A stretch of DNA of 40,551 bases from Desulfobulbaceae bacterium (GCA_020049575.1 JAIFKM010000044.1:84722-125272), one strand, 5' to 3'; positions 1 through 9,831 are shown, numbered from the stretch's first letter. The notes: generated by a model not told the origin, from the sequence alone. Numbers and translations: made by a program.

Positions 1-438
1 CTGTCACCCGTTCTGTCGCCTTGATTGACGATGTGTTTCGTCTATTTCCCGCAGTGTGAAGAGATTCTGGAGATATGGCAAGTAAAATGCGCACTGTCGG
101 TGATATCAGGTATTTTTTGCCGGACTCTTCGGGCTGAAAGATTTCAGGGGTATCGGTTTTTTTTTGGGAAAGCTGAATAAGAAAGGAAAAATTTGCTAGG
201 CTTATAAGACAGAAGGAATGATCAATCTATCAGGCCCACTCCAGCAGGAGTCAGCTTTTTTGGCGGATATAATTGAAGCCGCTTTGCCGATGGTGGGGAT
301 GGGTTTTCGCTCAATCGGCTGTCAGCCTGGTGCTCATAGGCCGTCACTGGCCATTTGATAGATGGGATATCCAATTTCTATTTGATATTAAACCATTGCC
401 CTTCGACTGCGCTGCCATCATAGTGCATTAAGAATCTA
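1..438. other. Non-coding stretch, no gene recognised
   Basis: I find no convincing reading frame in these bases on either strand. The stretch holds several homopolymer runs and one weak terminator-like hairpin (238-261, listed separately). It may be the downstream region of a gene lying to the left of the window, and it leads into the damaged cold-shock-type remnant at 442-728. No complete promoter motif stood out. Confidence 0.5.
238..261 (+). terminator. Weak intrinsic terminator-like hairpin
   Basis: ACTCC at 238-242 can pair with GGAGT at 247-251 across a four-base loop. A run of six T follows at 256-261 after a four-base gap. The stem is only five base pairs, so it would be a weak terminator for a plus-strand gene to the left of the window. 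Chance occurrence is possible. Confidence 0.3.
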
Positions 439-441
439 TTG

Positions 442-728
442 ATTTTCAGCAGAAACGACGGATATCGATCGATTCAGCGGCAATCAATTCTTGAATACAT
501 GAAGAAGAGGCGATTCATGGACGAATTCTCTCTCTTTTCCCGGAAAACGATTGCGGCTGGATTGAAAGCAGTGACGGTCGGGAAATCTATTTTCATCGCA
601 ACAGTCTGCTTACTGGTGATTTCAACGATCTCACCAAGGGTATGGAAGTGCGGTTTATCGAACATGAAAACAGTGACGAACCCAGGGCGAGCAGCGTCCG
701 CCTTGTCAGCAAAAGCTCTGTCGCTTGA
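442..728 (+). pseudogene. Remnant of HPF/RaiA-type ribosome-associated protein with C-terminal cold-shock domain
   Basis: The frame containing 498-728 translates to a cold-shock-domain-like segment. It includes HGRILSLFPENDCGWIE, then DGREIYFHRNSLL and VRFIEHENSDEPRASSVRLV, ending at TGA 726-728. This resembles the C-terminal domain fused to HPF/RaiA-type ribosome hibernation proteins in many Desulfobacterota and Geobacter relatives (family recollection, not a search). The frame has a TGA at 492-494 and no ATG before the domain. The preceding bases look right only in another frame (RSIQRQSILEYMKKRR), so at least one frameshift separates the two parts. No N-terminal HPF domain was found upstream. 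I read it as a decaying gene end; an error-prone assembly is the alternative. Confidence 0.55.
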
Positions 729-778
729 TTTCCGGGGTTCAGGCTTGATACAGTTCCTTGCAGGCTGGAGGAGTAGCT

Positions 779-3034
779 ATGCTGCTGCACAGATGGTTCC
801 CCTGGAAACGGATACTCAGCAGGATGGCCAGATCCCGGGGGTTTGTCGATCCTGTCTCTCTGCTTTCCCGCCTCGAAGGATTCGGCCAGCCGATGGAGGT
901 GAGGGGACCTTTGGAACTGCTGCGGGCCGGCATAGTCTTTCATGCCCGGGGACTTTTAAACACTGGCGCCATCCAGCATAATCTCGACTGGATATGGCCA
1001 TACTGGGTAGAACGCCAGTATAATCCCCACGATGAGGCGTTTATCCCCAGGGCATTCTCCATAACCCACGTCAATCTCAGCAACCGCAACTGGACAGCGG
1101 TAGGAATCCCTGGGATTGATGCACTGCCGGTGGTTGATCCCCGTGGGCTGGTCATGCCGTTCTGGGACAGCTGGTCCATCGATGCCTGGATTGTCACCGA
1201 CAAGGGCGAGACAATCTATCCATCCAGACTCCATGAGGTCAGCCAGTATCTGGATATGGCTGGTTCACTGGCTGTGGTGACGGTCGCCAACGATAAAGGG
1301 ATGCAACTCATTTCCAGGGTGTCGGCCGAGCAGAAGGATGATGGGGCGCCAGTCTGTGTCATCGACCTGTCCGCGAGTTGTCCTGATTCCGGCTGGCTGG
1401 TCGTCGCCCTGCGGCCATACAATCCGGAAGGGGTCAGTTTCGTTCATGACATCTGCACGCTTTCAGACAGTGTCGGATGGCTTGTGGACAAGGAGAGAGA
1501 GGTCTGGTTTTCCCGTAACCCGGACTTAAACCGCTTTTCCTACTATCGTCAGGGTGACGTGAAAAATCGCCTTTTCACTGCTTCTGAAGGGCAGGATATC
1601 CACTGCCGTGTCGGTATGGCAACTGCTGCCGCAATGTTCAAGATATCGGCAGTGCAATCGACTGTGCAAACCGTCATTCCCTTGCAGGAGAAAAAGAGGC
1701 AGAGCCACTATAAAAGGCAGGCCGGCTGGCCCGAAGTACTCGCCGGGGCGGCAAAGCTGGAAGTGCCCGAACCCTTGTTTCAATACCTCTATGATGCGGC
1801 TCTCCGTTCGCTTGTTCTCCATTCTCCCGCTGATATCTACCCCGGTCCATTCACCTACAAACGATTCTGGTTCAGAGATGCGGTCTTTGCCCTGCATGCC
1901 ATGCTGGCGGCCGGTCTGACTTCGCGGGTTGGCAGTCTTCTTGCAAGTTTTCCCGAGCGCCAGTCGGCAAGCGGCTTTTTTCATTCACAGGAAGGAGAGT
2001 GGGATTCAAACGGCGAGGTGTTGTGGATCATGCAACGCTACTGCGAGCTCTCTGGAGAGGCCCCCATGAGCGCGTGGAGTCGAGCCATGCGCCGAGGGGC
2101 AGATTGGCTTGTGCGCAAACGACTGTCGGCAGATAACGACTCGCCGCACGCAGGTCTGTTGCCCTCCGGATTTTCAGCTGAGCATCTTGGCCCGAACGAC
2201 TATTATTACTGGGATGATTTCTGGGCAGTCGCCGGTCTGCGGGCCGCGGCCGAGTGGTTCGGGCGTGAAGGGGAAATGCGCCTGTCCAGGCGCTACGGCC
2301 ATGAGGCTGAACACTTGCTTTCATCTATTCAGCTCAGCCTAGCAAAGGCGGCCCAGAGATTAAATCTGCAAGGGATGCCGGCCTCTCCGTATCGGCGTAT
2401 GGATCCTGGGGCGATTGGTTCGCTTGTGGCCGGCTATCCGTTGCAGATTTTTGCCGGAGATGATCCACGGTTACTCGCCACTGTTGATTTTCTCATGGAG
2501 AAATGTACCTTCAAAGGCGGGTTTTTTCAGGATGTCATTCATTCCGGCATCAATGCCTATCTGTCACTTCATATGGCCCAGGTACTGCTGCGAGCAGGGG
2601 ATATCAGGGGCCTCGAGCTTTTTAGAACCGTGGCCGAACTTGCCTCGCCAACCGGTCAGTGGCCCGAAGCAATCCATCCCCGTACCCTCGGTGGCTGTAT
2701 GGGTGATGGCCAGCATGTTTGGGCTTCGGCAGAATGGCTGCTCATGCAGAGAAACTGCTTTGTCCGGGAGGAAGGCCGGCGTTTGCTGCTGGCAACCGGA
2801 ATTTTCCCTGAATGGCTTAGTCAGCCGAGGCCCCTCTCCTTTGGCCCGACGCCGACCCTGTTCGGCCCTGTAACAATCTGGATCAGGCCGGAAAAAGAGT
2901 GTGTCACTGTTGCCTGGAAGGGTGAATGGCGTACTCAATCTCCCGAAATTTCTGTCTGTCTTCCCCACTTTTCGGCAGTTGTCGCTGAATCTGGGAGTTC
3001 CTCCGTTACATTACACTGGAATGAACGAATATGA
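779..3034 (+). CDS. Six-hairpin glycosidase, amylo-alpha-1,6-glucosidase/GH15-like (751 aa)
   Basis: This predicted cytoplasmic protein has an N-terminal region rich in beta-type sequence (about 1-310) and a C-terminal alpha/alpha-barrel-type region (about 320-700). Glucoamylase, trehalase and debranching-enzyme families share this architecture. Visible motifs are FWFRDAVFALHAM near residue 360, EWDSNGEVLW near 405, and WPEAIHPRTLGGCMGDGQHV near 627, all typical of six-hairpin glycosidases acting on alpha-glucosides. A TTG codon 21 bases upstream would also open the frame. I chose ATG 779 because GGAGGAG lies five bases before it. The stop overlaps the next start (ATGA), so translation is coupled to the GT4 glycosyltransferase. 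That suggests a joint role in oligosaccharide or glycolipid metabolism. The exact substrate cannot be told, and the general acid and base residues were not assigned. Confidence 0.8.
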   Translation: MLLHRWFPWKRILSRMARSRGFVDPVSLLSRLEGFGQPMEVRGPLELLRAGIVFHARGLLNTGAIQHNLDWIWPYWVERQYNPHDEAFIPRAFSITHVNLSNRNWTAVGIPGIDALPVVDPRGLVMPFWDSWSIDAWIVTDKGETIYPSRLHEVSQYLDMAGSLAVVTVANDKGMQLISRVSAEQKDDGAPVCVIDLSASCPDSGWLVVALRPYNPEGVSFVHDICTLSDSVGWLVDKEREVWFSRNPDLNRFSYYRQGDVKNRLFTASEGQDIHCRVGMATAAAMFKISAVQSTVQTVIPLQEKKRQSHYKRQAGWPEVLAGAAKLEVPEPLFQYLYDAALRSLVLHSPADIYPGPFTYKRFWFRDAVFALHAMLAAGLTSRVGSLLASFPERQSASGFFHSQEGEWDSNGEVLWIMQRYCELSGEAPMSAWSRAMRRGADWLVRKRLSADNDSPHAGLLPSGFSAEHLGPNDYYYWDDFWAVAGLRAAAEWFGREGEMRLSRRYGHEAEHLLSSIQLSLAKAAQRLNLQGMPASPYRRMDPGAIGSLVAGYPLQIFAGDDPRLLATVDFLMEKCTFKGGFFQDVIHSGINAYLSLHMAQVLLRAGDIRGLELFRTVAELASPTGQWPEAIHPRTLGGCMGDGQHVWASAEWLLMQRNCFVREEGRRLLLATGIFPEWLSQPRPLSFGPTPTLFGPVTIWIRPEKECVTVAWKGEWRTQSPEISVCLPHFSAVVAESGSSSVTLHWNERI

Positions 3035-4338
3035 AGATCGCCATGTTCACCAATACCTTCAGCCCTCATGTCGGCGGGGTTGCCCGCAGTGTCCAGGGGC
3101 TCGCTGATGCACTGCTGCGGCTTGATCACCATGTTCTGGTCGTGGCCCCGCGATTCAGCGATACAGATGAAGACGAGAAGGGCGTGCTGCGTATGCCGGC
3201 GGTGCAGAATTTTAACGGCAGCGATTTTTCTCTGCCGGTCCCGGCACCGGTCAAAGTGGCCCATGCCCTCAGGCTCTTCAGCCCGGATATAATTCACAGT
3301 CATCATCCTTTTCTGCTCGGTGAGACGGCCCTGCGGGTCGCCGTCTCCTGTAGCGCGCCGGTTGTCTTCACCCATCATACCCGTTATGAGCAGTATACCC
3401 ACTATCTGCCCGGTGGTGATTCTGAGCCACTGAAGCATTTTGTCATTGATCTGGTAAACGGCTACTGCAATCTTTGCAATATGATTGTTGCGCCCAGCAA
3501 TTCCATTGCCGATATTTTGCGGGCGCAGAAGGTGAAAACGCCTATCGAAGTCATCCCGACCGGTATCGACCCTCTTTTTTTCGCTGGCCAGGACCGAGTA
3601 TCATCACGCCAGAGGCTGGGAATCCCTGAGGATGCTTTTGTTGTTGGTCATGTGGGCCGCCTTGCTCCTGAAAAGAATCTCTTCTTTCTAATGAACTTCG
3701 TCGTTGAATATCTGCTGCGAAATCAGGCCGCCCATTTCCTGCTCGTCGGCGAAGGTCCCGCAAAAGAGCAAATGCTTGAAATACTTCACCACCGCGATCT
3801 CATGTCGAGAACGCATCTGCAGGGCGTCCTTGATCGCTCCAGTCTGGCTGATGCCTATCGCGCTATGGATACCTTTGTCTTCGCGTCTCAGTCAGAGACC
3901 CAGGGGATGGTGCTTGCTGAAGCGATGGCAGCGGGCACACCTGTGGTCGCCCTGGATGCCCCCGGGGTCCGAGAAATTGTAAATGACGGTATTAACGGCC
4001 GTCTCCTGATGACAGAGGAGACTGGGAGTTTTGCCGCGGCCTTGGCGTGGCTTGCCGGTTTATCGCACGAGCGGGGCGTTCAACTTCGGCAGAATGCCTG
4101 CCGCAGCGCGGAGGAGTATTCGCAGGAAAACTGTGTGCGAAAAATGGTCGGGTTGTACAGCACCCTTGTCGGTCGTCTTCCGTCTCTGCAGGGGCTTGAG
4201 GAAAGTCCCTGGCAGCGGGCGAGAAAGAGAATACGTAAGGAACTCGAAATTCTCGGCAATTACGGCCATGCTCTTGAGGATACCCTGCAATGGCTGCCAA
4301 TGCGCAGGAAGTCTCGAGAATCTCATATCGACAGATGA
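3031..4338 (+). CDS. Glycosyltransferase family 4 (GT-B fold), 435 aa
   Basis: This is a retaining GT-B glycosyltransferase that uses a nucleotide-sugar donor. The N-terminus MKIAMFTNTFSPHVGGVARS carries the glycine-rich acceptor-domain loop seen in diacylglycerol glucosyltransferases and related GT4 enzymes. The C-terminal Rossmann domain has GHVGRLAPEKN near residue 209 and the donor-binding EX7E motif in SETQGMVLAEAMAAGTPVV near 289-305. After the catalytic core there is an extra tail of about 50 residues, rich in arginine and lysine, which could form a membrane-surface helix (inference). It starts inside the stop of the glycosidase with a four-base overlap, so the pair is an operon. The acceptor may be a lipid or a soluble glycan; the sequence does not decide. 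Confidence 0.88.
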   Translation: MKIAMFTNTFSPHVGGVARSVQGLADALLRLDHHVLVVAPRFSDTDEDEKGVLRMPAVQNFNGSDFSLPVPAPVKVAHALRLFSPDIIHSHHPFLLGETALRVAVSCSAPVVFTHHTRYEQYTHYLPGGDSEPLKHFVIDLVNGYCNLCNMIVAPSNSIADILRAQKVKTPIEVIPTGIDPLFFAGQDRVSSRQRLGIPEDAFVVGHVGRLAPEKNLFFLMNFVVEYLLRNQAAHFLLVGEGPAKEQMLEILHHRDLMSRTHLQGVLDRSSLADAYRAMDTFVFASQSETQGMVLAEAMAAGTPVVALDAPGVREIVNDGINGRLLMTEETGSFAAALAWLAGLSHERGVQLRQNACRSAEEYSQENCVRKMVGLYSTLVGRLPSLQGLEESPWQRARKRIRKELEILGNYGHALEDTLQWLPMRRKSRESHIDR

Positions 4339-4610
4339 TGACAGTATTGCTCGTGGTGAGTTTTTAAAACAGTTCGTTCCTGCTCATCTCCCTTCTTCTC
4401 TCTGTGGGAGTGCTGCGCCCCCAGGATATCTCCATCGCACCTTCTTTCTCATCCTCTGACCTGATCCCGCTGGGAGGAGATTGTCTTGTTGAATTGTATA
4501 CATCCCTGCGCTCGTATGACGATTTTATTTGGTTTTTCCCCATATACGCAATAAATGAGAAGGAGGCCGCCGGATAAACCAGACACGCTTTTTCACGAGG
4601 TTGGAATACC

Positions 4611-5936
4611 ATGGGCAGACTCCGTCCCGTTGCTTTACAGACCTTTGTTTATCGTACCCTCGCATTGCGGCTTGTGGCCATGGCTGTCTTTATCGGCATG
4701 ATCACTGCAGCCTCTGTCCATATCCTGGAAGGTCAGAATCTCAGTAATATAGTTGTTGAAGAGGCCCGTACCGAGGTGCAGCTGCTTGTCCTCAGGGCAG
4801 TGCAGATCATCAGGGAGGGCGCGGCAGACCAGAATGCCGCATTCCGGCAGGCGCTGGATGAACGGACGGCGGTGCAACTCCGGCGGGAAAACGGGTCGTT
4901 CGTCTATGTCAGCTTTCATGGGCAGAAAACAACGTATCTGGAAGAACGTAGAGACAACGGCTATCCTTTGATCGCTGAAGTCCTGGATTTCATCCGGCTG
5001 CATCCGATCACCGGGAGCGAGGCAGGCAAAAAAGCTGAGGCCGTAACCCTCGCGGGGAAAATGCACATCCATGTTGTTCTGCCGCTGGAATATCAGGGGC
5101 AGAATTTGGGTTCCGCCCAGGCTATATTCGCGCCTTCCAAGGCAGTCCTGACGGACATGGAGAGAAAACTCAAGCGTAGTGTCGTCCTGACAATCATGAT
5201 AGTCCTGGTAACCAGCGCTCTGCTCTATCCGGTTATCCTGCATCTGGTAAGAAAGCTGGTGGTTTTTTCCCGGGATCTGTTGGAAGCCAACCTTGATGCG
5301 CTGTCCCTCCTTGCCAGCGCTATCGCCAAACGCGACAGCGATACCGATGTGCACAACTTCCGGGTCACCCTCTATTCCGTGCGACTGGCAGAAAAACTCA
5401 AACTCTCGAATGATGAAATTCAGACCCTGATCAAAGGGGCCTTTCTGCATGATGTCGGAAAAATAGGTGTGCGGGATAATATTCTGCTCAAAGCCGGTAA
5501 ACTGGATGATGAAGAATTCAGCCAGATGAAAGATCATGTTCGGCACGGCCTGGATATTGTCGGCAGTTCGGTGTGGCTGCACGATGCCACCCAGGTGGTC
5601 GGTTCGCATCATGAGAAATACGATGGCAGCGGCTATCCGGAGGGGAAAGTCGGTGAGGAAATTCCGCTTCTTGCCCGGATTTTTGCCATTGCAGATGTCT
5701 TTGATGCCCTCACTTCCAGCAGACCTTACAAGGGTTCCCTGTCCTATGAGGAGTCAATATGCCTTCTCGAAAAAGGATGGGGCAGTCATTTCGACCCGAA
5801 AATCCTGGATGCCTTCATCGGTATTTCCAAAAAGCTCCATGCAGACTATTCTGGACGCAATGACCAGGGACTTCGGGATGAACTGAAGATCGTCATCAGC
5901 CAATACTTCAGCCGTGGGGAAATCCTGTTGTATTGA
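4611..5936 (+). CDS. Membrane-anchored HD-GYP domain protein, probable c-di-GMP phosphodiesterase (441 aa)
   Basis: The N-terminal transmembrane helix (about 17-38) is followed by a periplasmic sensor-like region of about 150 residues, a second helix (about 190-212), and a cytoplasmic HD-GYP domain (about 235-400). The metal-binding HDVGKIG motif is near residue 280, and HHEKYDGSGYP, the GYP signature with its preceding histidines, is near 333. DVFDALTSSRPYK follows. All signature residues I can check are present, so hydrolysis of cyclic di-GMP is likely. The periplasmic part has no recognised fold; it could be a divergent double-Cache-type sensor. The gene stands alone between the GT4 and efflux operons. 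The start is the ATG at 4611 after a GAGGTTGG stretch, an imperfect ribosome binding site. Confidence 0.9.
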   Translation: MGRLRPVALQTFVYRTLALRLVAMAVFIGMITAASVHILEGQNLSNIVVEEARTEVQLLVLRAVQIIREGAADQNAAFRQALDERTAVQLRRENGSFVYVSFHGQKTTYLEERRDNGYPLIAEVLDFIRLHPITGSEAGKKAEAVTLAGKMHIHVVLPLEYQGQNLGSAQAIFAPSKAVLTDMERKLKRSVVLTIMIVLVTSALLYPVILHLVRKLVVFSRDLLEANLDALSLLASAIAKRDSDTDVHNFRVTLYSVRLAEKLKLSNDEIQTLIKGAFLHDVGKIGVRDNILLKAGKLDDEEFSQMKDHVRHGLDIVGSSVWLHDATQVVGSHHEKYDGSGYPEGKVGEEIPLLARIFAIADVFDALTSSRPYKGSLSYEESICLLEKGWGSHFDPKILDAFIGISKKLHADYSGRNDQGLRDELKIVISQYFSRGEILLY

Positions 5937-6135
5937 TGGGGTCGTAGCTGGTGGTTCAGTCTTTTTTTCTGGCAGGAAAAGATGAAAAGAATACGGTTTT
6001 GATAAATATTCCTGATTGGGCTTGCCTGCTAGTTGGGCAGTATGCTAGGGTTTTTTTCTGAAACACTTTTCGTAACAGGAAATATTTCAATACTCTTGGG
6101 CGCTTGATGGTGCTGATACTTCTCTGGGGGAATTC

Positions 6136-7365
6136 ATGAGGACAATGGAAAACAGAGTGCATGTTTTGCACCCGGCAAGATGTGCTGCGAGGATGATTGC
6201 TGTTGTTGCCGTATCGCTTGCTCTGATGACAGGCGGCTGTCGCAAGGAGGAGAAGGCGATGATTCCCCATGCTCCAGTGGTCGAAGTGGTCAGTGTTGCT
6301 GAAAAGGATGTCCCCGTCTATCTCGAGTGGGTGGGTGCCTTGGATGGCTCGGTCAATGCCGTGATCCGTCCCCAGGTCACTGGCTACCTGACCCGCCAGA
6401 ATTATCGAGAGGGTGACATGGTCAGCAAGGGACAGACTCTCTTTGAAATTGATCCGCGAACCTTCCAGGCCGCGGTAGCTCAGGCCCAGGCGTCACTGGA
6501 TCAGGCCAAGGGAGCCCTGGCCCTCCAGAAAGCCAATGCAACCACTGCCAGTGCGGATCTTGCCCGGGTGAAACCGCTGGCCGAAAAGAACGCTGTCTCT
6601 AAAAAGGATCTCGACGACGCTATCGGCAGAGACCTTGGCGCCACGGCCTCGGTTGAGGCAGCTAGGGCTGGCGTTGCAGCGGCCATCGCCAATCTGGACA
6701 AGGCGCGGCTCGACCTCAGTTTTACCCAGATTACTTCTCCGGTCGACGGAATCGCCGGTATCGCTAAAACCCAGCTGGGCAATCTGGTCAGCCCGAGTAT
6801 GCAGGAAGAATTGACCTCGGTTTCCACCGTGGACCCGATCAAGGTTTTTGTAAATATCAGCGAAAGGGAATATCTGCGGCACAGAGAAGCAAAGGAATTC
6901 AATGCACAGATAGCCTTGCAGTTGATCCTGTCGGATGGCAGTATTTACCCTTATGAGGGCAAACTGGCACTGTCTGATCGCCAGATCGATCCGACAACCG
7001 GTACCTTGAAAATCGGCGCCCTCTTTCCCAACAAGGAGTATCTGCTCCGCCCTGGGCAGTATGGTCGGATCCGGGCGATGTTGAAGATGAAGAAAGGGGC
7101 CTTGCTCATTCCGCAGCGGGCTGTTGCTGAAATTCAGGGAAGATATCTGGTGGCAGTAGTTGGGCTGGATAACAAAGTGGATATCCGGCCCGTACAAGCA
7201 GGGGAAAGGATCGGTTCCGACTGGCTTATCGAGCAGGGTCTACAGCCCGGAGAGAAGGTGATCGCAGAGGGAATACAGAAGGTGCGACCCGGAATGACCG
7301 TTGTTGCCAAACCCTTCTCGCCGGAAGCGAAAACGGCATCTCCTCAACCTGCCGAGAAGAGGTAA
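6136..7365 (+). CDS. RND efflux periplasmic adaptor lipoprotein, AcrA/MexA family (409 aa)
   Basis: This is the membrane-fusion component of a tripartite RND multidrug exporter, linking the inner-membrane pump to the outer-membrane channel. An N-terminal hydrophobic segment (about 19-31) ends in LMTGGC. Cys35 is the probable lipidation site, although the lipobox is not strict. The mature protein shows the family order. A lipoyl half (RPQVTGYLTRQNYREGDMVSKGQ in the source, near 77) is followed by a coiled-coil hairpin rich in alanine (about 115-185). The second lipoyl half is DGIAGIAKTQLGNLVSP, then come the beta-barrel and membrane-proximal domains. The length matches the family. The pump gene starts six bases after the stop, so the two are co-transcribed. 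GGGGG at 6125-6129 supports the start. Confidence 0.93.
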   Translation: MRTMENRVHVLHPARCAARMIAVVAVSLALMTGGCRKEEKAMIPHAPVVEVVSVAEKDVPVYLEWVGALDGSVNAVIRPQVTGYLTRQNYREGDMVSKGQTLFEIDPRTFQAAVAQAQASLDQAKGALALQKANATTASADLARVKPLAEKNAVSKKDLDDAIGRDLGATASVEAARAGVAAAIANLDKARLDLSFTQITSPVDGIAGIAKTQLGNLVSPSMQEELTSVSTVDPIKVFVNISEREYLRHREAKEFNAQIALQLILSDGSIYPYEGKLALSDRQIDPTTGTLKIGALFPNKEYLLRPGQYGRIRAMLKMKKGALLIPQRAVAEIQGRYLVAVVGLDNKVDIRPVQAGERIGSDWLIEQGLQPGEKVIAEGIQKVRPGMTVVAKPFSPEAKTASPQPAEKR

Positions 7366-7371
7366 CCAGCC

Positions 7372-9831
7372 ATGTCCAGATTCTTCATCAATCGCCCTAT
7401 AGTGGCGATGGTCATCTCCATCCTGATGACCATCATCGGGCTGGTAGCCATGACCGGCCTGCCCATTGCCCAGTTTCCCAATATCGTCCCTCCGGAAATC
7501 AAAGTCTCGAGCACCTATACCGGAGCCGATGCCCTGACCGTCGAACAGGCGGTGGCCACCCCGATCGAACAGCAGATGTCCGGCGTCGACAACATGAACT
7601 ACATGTACTCGATCAATGCCAACAGCGGCTCATCAACGCTGACCGTGAACTTCGACATCGCCACCGACGCCAACACTGATCAGTTACTGGCCCAGATGCG
7701 CAAGGGTCAGGCCGAATCCCAATTACCTGCCGATGTGCGCAACTTCGGTATCACCGTCCAGAAATCGACGGCCTCGCCGCTCCTGCTGTTCGGGCTCTAT
7801 TCGCCGAACGGCAGCTACGATAATATTTTCCTGGCCAACTATGCCTTTATCAACATCAATGACCAGATGACCCGGGTTAAAGGGATTGCCAGCATTACCG
7901 TCTTCGGTGCCGGCCAATACGCCATGCGGTTGTGGGTCAAGCCGGATCAACTGGCCAAGCTCAATATCACCATCCCGGAGATCGTCAACGCGGTGAATGC
8001 CCAGAACACCGTTAACCCGGCAGGAACAGTGGGCGCGGAACCCGTACCCAAGGGCCAGGAATTCACCTATGCTGTGCGCGCCCAGGGGCGGCTGCAGACT
8101 GAAGAAGACTTTGGTGCGGTCGTCCTGCGGGCAAACGCCGACGGTTCTATCGTTCGGGTTGCAGATGTTGCCCGCATAGAACTCGGAGCCCAGACCTACA
8201 ACCTCCAGGGCCGGCTCAACGGCAAGCCTGCCGCCATTATCGCCCTCTACCAGATGCCGGGCACCAACGCCCTCGAAGCTGCCGGTGGCGCCAAGAAACT
8301 GATGGCGGAAATCAAGGAGAGCTTTCCGCCTGATCTGGATTACGTCATTGCCCTCGATACTACCCTGTCAGTCACCGAAGGGATTAAGGAGATCCAGAAG
8401 ACCCTGGTCGAGGCTTTGATTCTGGTTATCTTCGTTGTCTTCATCTTCCTCCAGGGGTGGCGCGCGACACTCATCCCGCTACTGGCCGTGCCGGTGTCGC
8501 TGGTCGGCACCTTCATGCTTTTCCCGGCCTTCGGTTTTTCGATCAATACCCTCTCTCTCTTTGGTCTGGTGCTGGCCATCGGACTGGTCGTCGATGATGC
8601 CATTGTCGTTGTTGAGGCGGTCGAACATCACATTGATCACGGTCTGTCGCCCAGGGATGCGACGTTCAGGGCGATGGAGGAGGTAACCGGTCCGGTTATC
8701 GCCATTGCCATCATTCTGGCCGCCGTTTTCGTGCCGACGGCCTTTATCCCCGGGATTACCGGCCAACTCTATCAACAGTTCGCCGTCACCATTGCCATTT
8801 CGGTGATTATTTCGGCCTTCAATGCCCTCACCCTCAGTCCAGCCCTGTGTGCCTTGCTCCTTAAACCCAAGAGCAAAAAAGGCGGACCGCTGCAGAAGTT
8901 CTATGACTGGTTCAACCGTGGTTTCGGCCGTGCCACCGACGGCTATGTAGGTGTCTGCCGTTTTGCCATCCGCAAGAGCTTTGTCAGTCTTCTTTTTCTG
9001 CTAGGAGTTGCTGCCATGGCTGGATTCTTCGGTAAGACGGTACCTTCCGGATTTCTGCCCGAAGAGGATCAGGGCTATGTCTATGCCGGAATCCAGCTGC
9101 CCGACGGGGCCTCTTTGCAGCGTACCGATGAGATTACCAGACAGGCCGAAAAACTCATCATGAGCACCCCGGGTGTGAAGTATACCACCTCGGTCATCGG
9201 CTACAGCATGCTCAGCCAGGTGCAGAACACCTACAGCGCCTTCTTCTTTATCACCCTGAAGGAATGGGGCGAGCGCACGGCGCCCGAGGAACAGTATGCC
9301 GCCATCAAAGCCGAGTTGACCCGCAAACTCGGAGGGATCAGCGGCGCAATCGGGTTCGCCTTCCCGCCGCCGGCCATCCCCGGTGTCGGTACCTCGGGTG
9401 GCGCCACCTTTATCCTGGAAGATCGTGCCGGCCGCGACATCGCTTTCCTGGCTGAGAATACCAGCAAGTTTGTCGAGGCGGCGAAAAAACGACCTGAACT
9501 GGCCAGCGTCTCGACGACCTTCCGACCGACGGTGCCGCAGATCTTTATCGACGTCGATCGCGACAAGGTCTTGAAGCAGGGTGTCAATATCAACGATGTA
9601 TACAAGACCCTGCAAAGCTTTCTTGGTAGTGGGTTTATAAATTATTTCAACAGATTCGGGCGCCAGTGGCAGGGCTTTATTCACGCCGCACGGGAGCAAC
9701 GGGCGAACAAAATAAACACATCACCGCTGCGCCGTGGCCTGGCACAACGGGGTGAACTCGCCTCGGAGCGCCCAGATAAATGCCTCGGGTGCCGCCGGCG
9801 TCAGCTCGGCCCAGGTCATGAAAGCCCTTGA
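7372..9831 (+). CDS. RND efflux pump, AcrB/MexB (HAE-1) family, N-terminal part of a frameshifted gene
   Basis: The inner-membrane drug/proton antiporter subunit begins with MSRFFINRPIVAMVISILM and keeps family similarity to about residue 782 (QWQGFIHAAREQRAN). It contains the first transmembrane helix, the porter domain, and the helix set with GLVVDDAIVVVEAVEHH near residue 403. The paired aspartates there belong to the proton relay. From about nucleotide 9718 to the stop at 9831 the translation is arginine-rich and unlike the family. Similarity resumes in another frame near 9766. The expected docking-domain segment is about 65 bases shorter than in AcrB. The pump is therefore probably non-functional as written, unless the break is a sequencing error. 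Only two of its functional parts, the adaptor and the outer-membrane factor, look intact. Confidence 0.9.
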   Translation: MSRFFINRPIVAMVISILMTIIGLVAMTGLPIAQFPNIVPPEIKVSSTYTGADALTVEQAVATPIEQQMSGVDNMNYMYSINANSGSSTLTVNFDIATDANTDQLLAQMRKGQAESQLPADVRNFGITVQKSTASPLLLFGLYSPNGSYDNIFLANYAFININDQMTRVKGIASITVFGAGQYAMRLWVKPDQLAKLNITIPEIVNAVNAQNTVNPAGTVGAEPVPKGQEFTYAVRAQGRLQTEEDFGAVVLRANADGSIVRVADVARIELGAQTYNLQGRLNGKPAAIIALYQMPGTNALEAAGGAKKLMAEIKESFPPDLDYVIALDTTLSVTEGIKEIQKTLVEALILVIFVVFIFLQGWRATLIPLLAVPVSLVGTFMLFPAFGFSINTLSLFGLVLAIGLVVDDAIVVVEAVEHHIDHGLSPRDATFRAMEEVTGPVIAIAIILAAVFVPTAFIPGITGQLYQQFAVTIAISVIISAFNALTLSPALCALLLKPKSKKGGPLQKFYDWFNRGFGRATDGYVGVCRFAIRKSFVSLLFLLGVAAMAGFFGKTVPSGFLPEEDQGYVYAGIQLPDGASLQRTDEITRQAEKLIMSTPGVKYTTSVIGYSMLSQVQNTYSAFFFITLKEWGERTAPEEQYAAIKAELTRKLGGISGAIGFAFPPPAIPGVGTSGGATFILEDRAGRDIAFLAENTSKFVEAAKKRPELASVSTTFRPTVPQIFIDVDRDKVLKQGVNINDVYKTLQSFLGSGFINYFNRFGRQWQGFIHAAREQRANKINTSPLRRGLAQRGELASERPDKCLGCRRRQLGPGHESP

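Noticed and set aside
439-981. Plus-strand ORF of 180 codons at the left edge
   Set aside because: Its second half overlaps the glycosidase in another frame, and its middle lies on the cold-shock remnant but in the wrong frame. Only a short segment (about 460-505) seems to belong to the decayed gene.
4364-4612. Minus-strand ORF of 82 codons before the HD-GYP gene
   Set aside because: No family, no ribosome binding site, and low-complexity charged composition; probably chance in an intergenic region.
4635-5612. Minus-strand ORF of 325 codons opposite the HD-GYP gene
   Set aside because: The plus strand carries an intact HD-GYP protein with its metal-binding motifs; the antisense product matches no family.
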